Source of the DNA: Pyrinomonas methylaliphatogenes
GTDB taxonomy: Bacteria > Acidobacteriota > Blastocatellia > Pyrinomonadales > Pyrinomonadaceae
NCBI RefSeq assembly: GCF_000820845.2
Contig: NZ_CBXV010000004.1
Span: forward strand, 496,001-560,000
Direction: 5' to 3'
Length of the DNA stretch: 64,000 nucleotides
Part shown: positions 8,440-17,175 of the stretch, in pieces
Numbering within the stretch: the stretch's first letter is position 1
Layout of the letters: every line of letters starts with the position of its first letter
Program-made: the position numbers and the translations under genes
The notes under the pieces: model-generated
Database searches by the model: none
Told to the model about the DNA's origin: nothing
What the model saw: only the letters and a program-made list of their open reading frames with translations

Positions 8440-9540
8440 TTACAGACTTCTTCTTGACGCATCGGCGATGATCTCTCGAAGCCGTTCGATGCTTCGTGCG
8501 ATGGAATAGAACTCGATGGCGCGCCGCCGCGCCGCTCGCCCGAGCGCCTGGGCTAGACCTGGATCTTCGAGCAGACGAACCATGTGCGCGGCCATCGCGG
8601 TTACATCCCCTTCGTCGACGAGATAGCCAGTCTGTCCTTCGACGACTATTTCCGGGATTCCAGCATGGCGCGTCGAAATGATCGGCAGCCCGCTCGCGCT
8701 CGCTTCAAGGATCGCCACGGGCGTGCCCTCTGAATCTCCAGAGCGCGCGCGGACGGAATGTTGGACGAACGCGCGCGCTCGTCGCATCTCGGCTTGGACG
8801 ACGGATGGCGGTTGGTGACCTAAGAATGTGACGGCGTGCGCGATCTTGAGGTCACTGGCCAGTTTGCGGCACTCGCTCAGTAGCGGACCATCGCCTATCA
8901 TACGCAGATGGGCCTGCGGATAAGCTTTGTGCGCCAGCGTGAAAGCGCGCAGCGTCAGGTGCGGAGCTTTCTTTTCAACGAAACGTCCGACATGGAGTAG
9001 GGTTGGTGGGGCGGTCTGAGGATTGGCTCCAGAGAACTCAGCGCAATCTACCCCGTAAGGGTTGTAGATGACTTTCTTTCGATCTGCGCCCAGAGAGATC
9101 AAGCGTTCACGCATCTCATGCGAGACGGCGATGATGGCCTCGGCATACTTCCATAACGCCGCATAACGTGTCCTGTAACTATCGAGCACGCGGCGATCGC
9201 TCGCGTCGTAACCGTGGAAGTGGACGATCAATGGGATATTGAGCTGTCGACAAGCGTCCATGATCAGGGCGCCGGTTGTGCCGTATTCGGCGAGAACGGC
9301 CTCCGGGGATAGTCTTTTTAGAACTCGGAGGTAAAGTTGTGTGGCCTGCTCTTGGTAACTGCGGTTGCGCAACATACGATCCACCCGCCCGATCAAGCGT
9401 CGAGAGAAAGCGAGATAGGGATGGCTCTTTTCGCCGATCACAGGGGGCCAATCTTGCACTATCGTGGCGGGCAAGCGTTCGGCGTGCGCACGAATAAATG
9501 TTTCTGTGATCGGACCGTGCTTGACAAGGCAAATGGACAT
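8440..9540 (-). CDS. Family 4 glycosyltransferase
   Basis: The 366-residue GT-B protein shows the GT4 signatures: an N-terminal domain with VHFHGYDAS, an inter-domain LLHVGRFVEKKAPHLTLRAF, and the C-terminal donor-binding EGTPVAILEASASGLPIIST followed by EIVVEGQTGYLV. These retaining transferases build exopolysaccharide or O-antigen units in the cytoplasm. It lies 25 bp from the flippase gene stop, in the same direction, so the two are probably translated from one mRNA. The start at 9540 gives the short N-terminus SICLVKHGPITETFIRAH, which fits colanic-acid-type WcaL relatives. Confidence 0.9.
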   Translation of the reverse strand: MSICLVKHGPITETFIRAHAERLPATIVQDWPPVIGEKSHPYLAFSRRLIGRVDRMLRNRSYQEQATQLYLRVLKRLSPEAVLAEYGTTGALIMDACRQLNIPLIVHFHGYDASDRRVLDSYRTRYAALWKYAEAIIAVSHEMRERLISLGADRKKVIYNPYGVDCAEFSGANPQTAPPTLLHVGRFVEKKAPHLTLRAFTLAHKAYPQAHLRMIGDGPLLSECRKLASDLKIAHAVTFLGHQPPSVVQAEMRRARAFVQHSVRARSGDSEGTPVAILEASASGLPIISTRHAGIPEIVVEGQTGYLVDEGDVTAMAAHMVRLLEDPGLAQALGRAARRRAIEFYSIARSIERLREIIADASRRSL

Positions 9541-9565
9541 TATCTCGGATAGCTTCCCTCCGAAA

Positions 9566-11035
9566 CTAACGGGAAAGCGCAGCTATGTATCTCGCCCGGA
9601 GCAAAAAGTATAGTACGCTGCTCAGCGTGAGCGATAATGCTAGCAGCCAAGCGCTTGTTTTGCTCAGTCCCGGCAGCGAATATCTGAGCGTAATTAGGGC
9701 GACAAGCAGGGCGAAGCTCTGACCACACGCTAAAAGCAGCCCGCGGGGGAGTTTCTTGCTGTCGAATATGGCAATCCGTTGAATGAAGCAAAGCAGCAGC
9801 GGTGCATTTAACATGAGATAGGATAGAGAATATGAGATGGCGACCCCGAGGGGCCCCCAAGGTAGACCGGCGATGATGGATAGCAAGCTGATCGCGCTAG
9901 AAGCGAGATTCCACCACATCAACTCTCGTGTGCGCCCTTGCGAGATGAAGAGCCAACCGGTGGTGTTGGCTAATGGTTGAACCAAGGCGGCGAGACCAAG
10001 CCATCGGAAGATACGGCTGGTCTCACCCCATTGAGGGCCGAGAAGCAAACTTATAGTCCAGTCTGCAGTCACAAGCAGAAAGATGACCAGCGGCATGGCG
10101 AGCAGCGAGGTAAGTCGAAGAAGCTTCAGGTAAGCTTCTTCATAGCTTTCGGGCGTTTTTCGAAGACGACTGAGCAGCGGGATGGCGACAAAGCTGAGCG
10201 GCGTGTTGATTAGATAGATTGGAAGGAACATGAGTTGGTATGCGCGATCGTAAAAGCCGAGCTGTTGCGCGCCCCAGTACCAACCGATGAGCATATTATC
10301 GGCGTTGCGCGAGAAGTAGTTGATGATGTTGGATCCCGTGAGATAGCCGCCAAAGCGAATCATCTCTCGCACGGGCGTCTGTGGGGGGCGAAGCGACGGT
10401 CGCCAACGACAGGCGATCCACGTTACGAGCACGGCGCTGGCGCTCGATGTTAGACTCATCGCGACAAGCGCCCAGTACCTGAGACCCTGAAGGGCGGCGA
10501 CGATCGCTATCGCGGTTCCCGCCGCAAGAGGCAGCAGATCGATCATCGCCAGAGTGAGGAAGCGCATCTGGCGTTTGAGCAGCGCTTGATGTTGGACCGT
10601 GAGGCTGCTGAGGAAGAGATTAACCGATAGTGCGAGCGTCACTGGACAGAGTCTGGCATCGGAGTACAGCTTTGCTAGGATCGGAGCGCATAGCGCGACG
10701 AGGAGCATTAAAAGCGCGCCGCTGATGGCATTGATCCAGAATAGGGCGCTGATTTGCGCTTGATCTATCTCTTCGCGTTGTATGGTGGCGGCGGAAAGCC
10801 CCAAATCTTTGAAGAGGAGCAGAAAATTCGTGAACGCCGTGACGATGGCGAACAGGCCGAAATCTTCTGGGGCGAGCGCGCGGGCCAGTGCGACGGTTGA
10901 GATCAAGTAAACCGCTGATTTGCCGATCTGCGCGCCGATGGTGATGCTGCTGCCAAGGATCATGTTGCGGTCGATTTCGACCGCTCGAGCGTCTGCCCCA
11001 CAACTCGTCGCTTGCGTGCGTGCTGTTCTCTTCAT
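9566..11035 (-). CDS. Polysaccharide flippase of the MOP superfamily (Wzx/PST type)
   Basis: The 489-residue protein has about twelve to fourteen hydrophobic segments with the PST-family opening GSSITIGAQIGKSAVYLIS and LARALAPEDFGLFAIVTAF. This identifies an oligosaccharide-lipid flippase that turns lipid-linked repeat units across the inner membrane. The start codon overlaps the stop of the upstream glycosyltransferase by 4 bp (ATGA), evidence for translational coupling. No Wzy polymerase or Wzz gene is visible in the window, so the pathway must be completed elsewhere. Confidence 0.9.
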   Translation of the reverse strand: MKRTARTQATSCGADARAVEIDRNMILGSSITIGAQIGKSAVYLISTVALARALAPEDFGLFAIVTAFTNFLLLFKDLGLSAATIQREEIDQAQISALFWINAISGALLMLLVALCAPILAKLYSDARLCPVTLALSVNLFLSSLTVQHQALLKRQMRFLTLAMIDLLPLAAGTAIAIVAALQGLRYWALVAMSLTSSASAVLVTWIACRWRPSLRPPQTPVREMIRFGGYLTGSNIINYFSRNADNMLIGWYWGAQQLGFYDRAYQLMFLPIYLINTPLSFVAIPLLSRLRKTPESYEEAYLKLLRLTSLLAMPLVIFLLVTADWTISLLLGPQWGETSRIFRWLGLAALVQPLANTTGWLFISQGRTRELMWWNLASSAISLLSIIAGLPWGPLGVAISYSLSYLMLNAPLLLCFIQRIAIFDSKKLPRGLLLACGQSFALLVALITLRYSLPGLSKTSAWLLALSLTLSSVLYFLLRARYIAALSR

Positions 11036-12297
11036 CTCGCGTGGAAAGCATCACTCCCGGCGGCGAGGTGACGTTCGATGATTGCGCACATCTTCTCCAA
11101 TCTCGAAGACCAATCGGCCAGCGCGGCAACGGCGCGGCGTCGAGAGCGCGCCGTCGCATCGTCAGGCGCCTGCAAAGCTTCTTCGATGGCTCGCAGGAAA
11201 GCCTCGGGCGTGGCTGGCGTAAGTGTAAGGATTTTATGCCTATCGTTGAATTCGCGGACGCTCGGCAGTTCGGTCGAGACCACTGGCTTGCCGACGGCGA
11301 GGTACTCGTTGATTTTGGTGGGGAGAACTGTCTCTGTATAGGAGTTTTGAATGTACGGGACGATGCATACGTCGAACTCGCGTATGTAGAAGACGAGCCG
11401 CTCATGAGGAAGCTGCCCGAAGATGTGGACATTGGGAAGCGCCGACAATTCTCTGAGGTCAGTCTGTTTGGGACCGATGAAGAGCCACGACCAATGGGCG
11501 CGCGCGCGTGCCATTTGAACTACCAGATCGAAGTCAACGTGTCGGTGTAAGCCTCCGACATAGCCGATGATCGGACGGGGCAGCGACTGTAGCCGCCGAA
11601 CCGCGTCATCGCCGAGGGCATGGCCGTTCTCTTCGCGTTCGAACGGGAAAGCTTGCAAGTTGACGCCGAAAGGGAAGATATGCACGTTGCTGTTATACTG
11701 CATGCAGTGTTTGGCGAGTTGGTTGTTCTGCGCGAAAACTATATCGCTCGTTTCGATAAGAGCGCGCTCGCTTTCGCGCAGTTGTGCGCGATATGGGGTA
11801 AGCTGCGAAAAGTCGGCGATGCAGTAATAGATGACGCGGCTCTGTGGCGTGCGCAGCATGCGTACTAGGTTCAACGCTGTATCGGTCGGCAGATAGGTCC
11901 AGATCAATGGATCGCGCATGCCGAGTTTACGCGCCGCCCTTTTGATCAGCGGTAGAAGCAGGTGGCGATTGATCTGTTGTCGCCAGCTTGGACCGAAAGG
12001 TGGAAGAACGAGGGGTGAACATACATGGAGGTTATCTTCGATAGAGCGCACTCCGCCAGATTCGAGCGATTCTATCCACTTGCCTAGGCGATTGATCACA
12101 CGGCGCGAATCGCTCAATCTTGGTGAGCGCACGCCGGTGTTCTCGATGTATAGGACACGATTTCCGGCGCGTGCGAAACGGATTGCTATCTCTTGATGCC
12201 CTTGCCAAACGAAATCCCATTCGATGCTGGAGATGTAGATTATATCTCGACCGCTGATCATGAAGATTATGTCGCGAGTGTCTTTGATCAAGCGCAA
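11032..12297 (-). CDS. GT4-like glycosyltransferase
   Basis: The protein has a GT-B layout: an N-terminal segment IIYISSIEWDFVWQGHQEIA, a middle IGYVGGLHRHVDFDLVVQMA that starts the C-terminal Rossmann domain, and TVLPTKINEYLAVGKPVVST, the donor-site region. Two starts are possible. The longest frame begins at a TTG at 12297 (421 residues), while an ATG at 12261 would remove 12 residues and put the conserved part closer to the N-terminus; neither has a clear ribosome site. This is the first gene of the four-gene glycan cluster and overlaps the flippase by 4 bp. Confidence 0.88.
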   Translation of the reverse strand: MRLIKDTRDIIFMISGRDIIYISSIEWDFVWQGHQEIAIRFARAGNRVLYIENTGVRSPRLSDSRRVINRLGKWIESLESGGVRSIEDNLHVCSPLVLPPFGPSWRQQINRHLLLPLIKRAARKLGMRDPLIWTYLPTDTALNLVRMLRTPQSRVIYYCIADFSQLTPYRAQLRESERALIETSDIVFAQNNQLAKHCMQYNSNVHIFPFGVNLQAFPFEREENGHALGDDAVRRLQSLPRPIIGYVGGLHRHVDFDLVVQMARARAHWSWLFIGPKQTDLRELSALPNVHIFGQLPHERLVFYIREFDVCIVPYIQNSYTETVLPTKINEYLAVGKPVVSTELPSVREFNDRHKILTLTPATPEAFLRAIEEALQAPDDATARSRRRAVAALADWSSRLEKMCAIIERHLAAGSDAFHAR

Positions 12298-12864
12298 TGG
12301 GTTTTAAAGGCGTCAATGCTAAACCAAGTCTAGCTAAAGAGTAAAGGCGCGCGTGGCAAATGAAGGGCTCTACCCTTGGTTGTGTGGCGGAAAGTCTTGG
12401 CGCGATCGAACGGATGTGACGCGCGTCATTCAGTGGCAATGGACGAGTCGATGGCTTCCGCGCATCGGCCCTAGTCGCGGATGATCACACGTCTGCGATT
12501 GCGCGCTAATTATCCTCACCTCCGCACGCTTCGCCCGTTATAGGGCGAAGCAAAGCCCCATTCGAATCGAAGAGAACATTGAGCGATGGTCGTCGCCTGA
12601 GATACGCGCGACTTTTGTCTGCCCTCGAGCCGTCCAAGTCACCTGTCGATCGAGTAAGATCAAGTGTGTGGCTGATGAGGGACGGGGTTGTTCGATGGCG
12701 CGGATGGACCCCGCCGTCTGTGTGCTGGCCGCATGCAGAATCACGATCAGCAGAAGATCTATCCCAACGCGCACGGTTTGAGGGCTTATCCTCATTCCGC
12801 TAGAATACTCGCATCTTGCCTGGTATTCGCCTCTGTCGGGAGCTGCCTCTTGCAAGGAGGAGAC
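12298..12864. other. Intergenic region of ~570 bp between divergent genes
   Basis: This spacer separates the minus-strand glycan cluster from the plus-strand glycosidase and should hold promoters for both. The glycosidase frame stays open upstream to 12688, but the segment before 12865 lacks the homology seen between the two cassette copies and is treated as non-coding. The one clear structure is the hairpin at 12529-12550. Confidence 0.5.
12529..12550. promoter_or_regulatory. Perfect 8 bp inverted repeat, possible operator or hairpin
   Basis: CTTCGCCC at 12529-12536 and GGGCGAAG at 12543-12550 are perfectly complementary around a 6-base loop. No T-run follows on either strand, so an intrinsic terminator is unlikely. 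Its place between divergent transcription units would fit an operator or a leader hairpin. No regulator is known for it. Confidence 0.4.
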
Positions 12865-15396
12865 ATGGAGGGATCGCGTGTTAATACGGCAGCTCGCGTG
12901 AAGGCGGTTCGTGAAGGGGAGCGCGGCAGAGAACAGATCTTCGTTTACGAATTATCGGAGCAAGATTTAGGGGCCGGCTCGAGCCTCGGCAATGACAAGT
13001 GTTGGGTCACTTCTAAAGCGACCGGAGCGATCGAACAATTATTCAGCCTAGATATAGGTCGCGCCGTCGCCGGTGCGGTGAATATTCGTTACAGCACAGC
13101 ACAACATGGAGTAAGGCATCGCTCCGACTCGGTAGCTGGCACACACCAGGCACAAGTTCCTTTCTGTGGTCCGGAGACGCGCGTGCAGTTGGAGGAAACA
13201 AGGCACGGGCGATTCCGCCTACATCCAGCTTACCAAAGGAAAACCTTTGAATTGGTCGGCGGGCTTGAGGTAAGCGAGACGCTCTTCGTCCCGCACACGC
13301 CGCAGACAGATCCGGTGGCCGTCTATCAGCTGATCACCGTGCGCAACAAAACGGTCCGTGCGCGCTCAGTTCGAGTCTTTGCCTATGCCAATCTTCGAGG
13401 TGGGACAGCAGGCGACATTGTAGGTAAGTTCGATGATTCGCTTGGGGCGTTGCTCGCTCGGAACGAGAGCGAACCTGATTGGGTGCGGATCTTCGGTTTC
13501 AATCTTCCGGCCACGGCATATATGACAACACACGACGTGAACCGCGCCTATGATCCAGTGAACGTCTTGCCGCTAACCAACGATCTTTCGGCGCGTGGCA
13601 CCATCTTCGGCGTCGTTCAAGTTGATCTGGAAGTCGCTCCGGGCGAAGAGGAGGAGCTAGCCGTCATTCTTGTCTTTTCGCCAGAGGGTGAGGCGCTGGC
13701 CCGTGAGACGTTCGCCGCCGCGCGCGACTTTCGGCGCGCATTTCAGGAAACGCTCGAGCATTATCGCGCTAAGCTTTCGATCTCACAATTGGCGACGCCC
13801 GATCCGATCATCAATCAGGGCGTGCAGTGGGCTAAAGCGAACATGTTGCGCGTGATGGGCGACTATCCGGTCGCGCGCGCTTTCACGAATGAGCCGGGCG
13901 TCTCATCGAACGTTGTCATCCGCGATCTCGCTTGGTTCGTTTATGGTTGCGATTGGCTGGACCCATCTTTCAGTCGCGATATGTTGCGTGTCGCCGCGCG
14001 TATGCGCTATCCGACGGGGAAGCTCGCCGAATTCTTTAACGCCATCGACGGGCGCATCGAGGATTATGGATTGAATATCAATGATGATACGCCGCTCTTC
14101 GTGCTCGCCGTCGGGCACCACTATCACGCGACTGGCGATCTAGATTTCCTGCGGGAGATCTTCCCGACGGTCGAGATGGCGATCAGATACATCCTCTCGC
14201 AGCGCGATAGCCGAGGGCTGATCTTCTGTACAGCGCGCGGCGAAAACGTCTGGGGGATCGCTTCATGGCGCAACGTCATCCCGGATTATTCAATAAACGG
14301 CGCGGTGACTGAACTTAACTCGCTCTGTTACGGCGCGCTGCGCGAAGCGGCGCATTTGGCGCGCGCCATCGAGCGGGATGAACTGAGCGCAGAGCTGGAC
14401 CAGAAAGCTGAAGAGTTGAAAAGGGCCATCAACGAGCATTTGATCAACCCAGACAACGGCATGTACTACCTCAATATAGACGCTGACGGCAATCGTCACA
14501 CGGATGTGACGAGCGACGAGGTTTCCCCTGTTATGTTTAAAGTCGCGCCGGAAGCGGTCGCTTTTCGCATCATCTCGCGTTTGAACGGGAGCGATTTTTG
14601 GACCGAAGCGGGCTTGCGCACGGTCTCGCGCCATAGCCCGTACTACGATCCATCAAAGCATGTCGGTCTTCTCGGCGGCGTCTGGCCCGGCGTCGTCTTC
14701 TGGTATGCATTCGCTGCGGCGAAGTACCATCCCGAAGCGATGATCCGTGGATTACACGACGGTTACCGTGCTTACCTTAGCGATCCGCGCAAGAATAACA
14801 CCGTGCCGGGCCAATTCAGCGAATGGTTCGATGGGGAAAGTCTTGTCAATCGTGGGATGCGGCTGTCGCCGTGGGAGCCACCGCGTTACCTTTGGGCGGC
14901 GCTCGAGGGATTGGCTGGCGTCAATATTGAAGGTGGCCAGTTGCAGATTGAACCGCGCTTGCCGCCTGATTGGAAATGGTTGGCGCTTCGCAACCTCCCC
15001 TATTGCGGGCGCGCGATAAGCTTCGTCATCGTGCGCGAAGGTAACACGCAACGCATATATGCGACGGAGCCACTCGCATCGCAAAGAGACGTGACCGTTT
15101 GCGGTCAGGATGTTTCTGACGGAGTGGAAGTCTGGAGCGATCTGGCGACCGTGATCGCTTTCGCTCAAGATGGACAGTTATATGTTTTTATTGGCAATAA
15201 TTCATCGCGCACGCTCATCGTCCCGTTCGAGCTCGGCGGATTGATCGAAGATAATCGCACCTATAAAGTGCATACATTCAGTAGCGAATATGGCGGATGG
15301 GTTGAAAGCGGGGAAAGCGCTGGCAGAGAATTGACCGGGCTGGCTGCTTCGATCGAACCTCAGGGTTTCTTCATCATCCGCTTTCAACTGAAGTGA
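12865..15396 (+). CDS. Six-hairpin (alpha/alpha)6-barrel glycosidase or glycoside phosphorylase, copy 1
   Basis: The 843-residue protein has an N-terminal beta-sandwich like those of GH15/GH94-type enzymes (AGSSLGNDKCWVTSKATGAI near residue 39). A helical barrel follows, with VIRDLAWFVYGCDWL, GLNINDDTPLFVLAVGHHYH, GENVWGIASWRNVIPDYS and EWFDGESLVNRGMRLSPWEP. The last third ends in a beta domain. The start is the ATG at 12865, behind AAGGAGG at 12854-12860. There is no signal peptide, so it should act in the cytoplasm on an imported or internal oligosaccharide; the linkage is unknown. Nineteen bases downstream lies a glucose-1-dehydrogenase, suggesting that glucose released here is oxidised. 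A near-identical cassette sits at 46186-49626. Confidence 0.8.
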   Translation: MEGSRVNTAARVKAVREGERGREQIFVYELSEQDLGAGSSLGNDKCWVTSKATGAIEQLFSLDIGRAVAGAVNIRYSTAQHGVRHRSDSVAGTHQAQVPFCGPETRVQLEETRHGRFRLHPAYQRKTFELVGGLEVSETLFVPHTPQTDPVAVYQLITVRNKTVRARSVRVFAYANLRGGTAGDIVGKFDDSLGALLARNESEPDWVRIFGFNLPATAYMTTHDVNRAYDPVNVLPLTNDLSARGTIFGVVQVDLEVAPGEEEELAVILVFSPEGEALARETFAAARDFRRAFQETLEHYRAKLSISQLATPDPIINQGVQWAKANMLRVMGDYPVARAFTNEPGVSSNVVIRDLAWFVYGCDWLDPSFSRDMLRVAARMRYPTGKLAEFFNAIDGRIEDYGLNINDDTPLFVLAVGHHYHATGDLDFLREIFPTVEMAIRYILSQRDSRGLIFCTARGENVWGIASWRNVIPDYSINGAVTELNSLCYGALREAAHLARAIERDELSAELDQKAEELKRAINEHLINPDNGMYYLNIDADGNRHTDVTSDEVSPVMFKVAPEAVAFRIISRLNGSDFWTEAGLRTVSRHSPYYDPSKHVGLLGGVWPGVVFWYAFAAAKYHPEAMIRGLHDGYRAYLSDPRKNNTVPGQFSEWFDGESLVNRGMRLSPWEPPRYLWAALEGLAGVNIEGGQLQIEPRLPPDWKWLALRNLPYCGRAISFVIVREGNTQRIYATEPLASQRDVTVCGQDVSDGVEVWSDLATVIAFAQDGQLYVFIGNNSSRTLIVPFELGGLIEDNRTYKVHTFSSEYGGWVESGESAGRELTGLAASIEPQGFFIIRFQLK

Positions 15397-15415
15397 AAGG
15401 CGAGGGGAGGCAGGA

Positions 15416-16198
15416 ATGAGATTAAAAGGTCGAGTTGCACTGATCACCGGAGCTTCAAGCGGCATCGGGCGCGCCATCGCGCTCCGATTTGCCGAAGAGG
15501 GCGCGCATATCGTCGTCAATCACTTTGGACAGGAAGAGCGAGCGAAAAGAGTGTGTGAACGAATCGAGGCATATGGTGGGCGCGCGCTCAGCATCGAAGC
15601 GGACGTCTCGCAGGTGGTCGAAATCCACCGCATGGTTGATGAGACCATTCGCCATTTTGGGCGTGTGGATATCTGCGTCAATAACGCTGGCGTGCAACGT
15701 GAGGTCCCTTTCCTCGAAGTGACGGAGGATGATTGGGAGTTGATGACCAAGGTCGATCTCAAAGGCGCATTCTTCGTCGCGCAAGCCTGCGCGCGCGACA
15801 TGGTAAAACGGCGGCGCGGCAAGATCATCAACATCTCATCGGTTCATCAGGAGATCGCGAAACCGCGTTTCGCGCCTTACTGCGCGGCCAAGGGCGGACT
15901 CGGCATGTTGACGAAAACGCTGGCGATGGAACTGGCCGAGTACAAGATCAACGTCAACGGGATCGCTCCCGGCGCGATCGCGACGCCGATGAACGAGGAC
16001 GTGTTGGAAGATCCAGAAGCAGAAGCCTCCGTCTGCCGTGAGATCCCGTGGGGCCGATTCGGTCGTCCGGCAGAAGTCGCCGCGTTGGCGGCGTGGTTGG
16101 CTTCGGATGAAGCCGATTACGTCACGGGCGCGACCTATTTCATCGACGGCGGATTGACGCAGCAGGTCGTCGAATATAAGTCGCCACATAAGGGTTGA
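15416..16198 (+). CDS. Glucose 1-dehydrogenase-like short-chain dehydrogenase, copy 1
   Basis: The 260-residue classical SDR has the cofactor motif TGASSGIG at 11-18, NNAG at 89-92, catalytic Ser142 in ISSVH, and the YxxxK pair Tyr155 and Lys159. The stretch after it (NVNGIAPGAIATPMN) and the SDEADYVTGATYFIDGG end closely parallel Bacillus glucose 1-dehydrogenase, including the SSVHQEI turn. It would oxidise glucose to gluconolactone with NAD(P)+ in the cytoplasm; the exact sugar is inferred. GGGGAGGCAGGA before the ATG is a good ribosome site, and the 19 bp gap to the glycosidase indicates one operon. Confidence 0.85.
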   Translation: MRLKGRVALITGASSGIGRAIALRFAEEGAHIVVNHFGQEERAKRVCERIEAYGGRALSIEADVSQVVEIHRMVDETIRHFGRVDICVNNAGVQREVPFLEVTEDDWELMTKVDLKGAFFVAQACARDMVKRRRGKIINISSVHQEIAKPRFAPYCAAKGGLGMLTKTLAMELAEYKINVNGIAPGAIATPMNEDVLEDPEAEASVCREIPWGRFGRPAEVAALAAWLASDEADYVTGATYFIDGGLTQQVVEYKSPHKG

Positions 16199-16499
16199 GG
16201 CTCATAGTTACTGACTTCGAAGGGGCTCCTCGCCAAGCGCGTCGCTCGCATCCTCTGATTATCGAGGTCACGTTTGATGATTGGATAGGATGGCCATGCC
16301 TCTTGCAGGCAGCACGGCACATTGTACAGGCCGAACAAGGGTACCGACATCTTCAGGTCAACGACCATCTTGCAGATGGGATCTAACTATAACCGAAGTT
16401 CTATTGGAATATTTAACATCAGGTTGATGTCAAGAAGATGTTTTCGGCTTATCCATTGAAAGAAATTGAAGATCTAGAGAGGATCAGGAGGTTGCCTCG
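16199..16499. other. Intergenic region of ~300 bp with a palindromic site
   Basis: No supported gene lies here. A perfect inverted repeat ACATCA/TGATGT with a 3-base spacer occupies 16416-16430, in an AT-rich patch some 70 bp before the AhpD-like gene. This fits a promoter with an operator, but no -35/-10 pair can be fixed with confidence. Confidence 0.4.
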
Positions 16500-17162
16500 A
16501 TGTCGATTGACGGGACGAGACAGATCTATCTTCGGGAGGTACAGAATAATCCTCAGCCATGCCACTATCTGAGCCTTATCCGCGCTTCTCAGGAGAGTGG
16601 GCGGGAGGTTTGCGACATCTGGTATCTTTTCGCTTACAGACCGGCGATGACGCAGCATCTTCAAAACTTCACGCAAGAGGTGATGCGGGGCGAGTCGCCG
16701 CTCAGCGTTGGACTTCGTGAGTTGATCGCTGCTTACACTTCATACCTGAATGAGTGTGAGTTTTGCACGAAGGCTCATGCAGCGGTGGCGGCTGAGTTGC
16801 TAGGTAGCGAGGAGTTGGTTTGGGCGGCGTTGCGCGATCCGGAACAGGCAGACCTGAAGGACGAGGAGAAAGCCTTGCTTCGTTTCGTTCGGCAAATAAC
16901 CAAAGACCTTTCGGGGATAAGTGAAAAGGACGTACAAGCCGTGAGGGATGCCGGTTGGAGCGACGAGGCGATCTTCTATGCTATAACGGTTTGCGCCTTG
17001 TTCAATCTTTACAATCGATGGGTGGGCGCTTCGGGCGTACATGCAATTTCCGATGAAGGACATCGTTTCTATGGGAGATCGATGGCGCTGCGTGGGTATG
17101 ATCCCAAAGCGCGGGAAGAGTATGTGACCGGGTTCAGAAGCGAAGGGGGTGGGCGATCGTAA
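16500..17162 (+). CDS. AhpD-like (carboxymuconolactone decarboxylase family) peroxidase-related protein
   Basis: The 220-residue all-helical protein carries the redox motif LNECEFCTKAH with Cys86, Cys89 and His93. This is the CxxC-x3-H active site of AhpD-type alkylhydroperoxidase proteins, which reduce peroxides or hand electrons to a peroxiredoxin. The rest, with an LIAAYTSYLN helix before the motif, fits the peroxidase-related (PqqD-independent, uncharacterised) subgroup. The ATG at 16500 follows AGGAGG with suitable spacing. It is a lone gene converging on ftsK, 13 bp away. The physiological substrate is unknown. Confidence 0.85.
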   Translation: MSIDGTRQIYLREVQNNPQPCHYLSLIRASQESGREVCDIWYLFAYRPAMTQHLQNFTQEVMRGESPLSVGLRELIAAYTSYLNECEFCTKAHAAVAAELLGSEELVWAALRDPEQADLKDEEKALLRFVRQITKDLSGISEKDVQAVRDAGWSDEAIFYAITVCALFNLYNRWVGASGVHAISDEGHRFYGRSMALRGYDPKAREEYVTGFRSEGGGRS

Positions 17163-17175
17163 GCTGATGAGCGAT

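Noticed and set aside
12688-12864. Upstream extension of glycosidase copy 1 by 59 codons
   Set aside because: No match in copy 2 for this part, and a clear ribosome site precedes the ATG at 12865.
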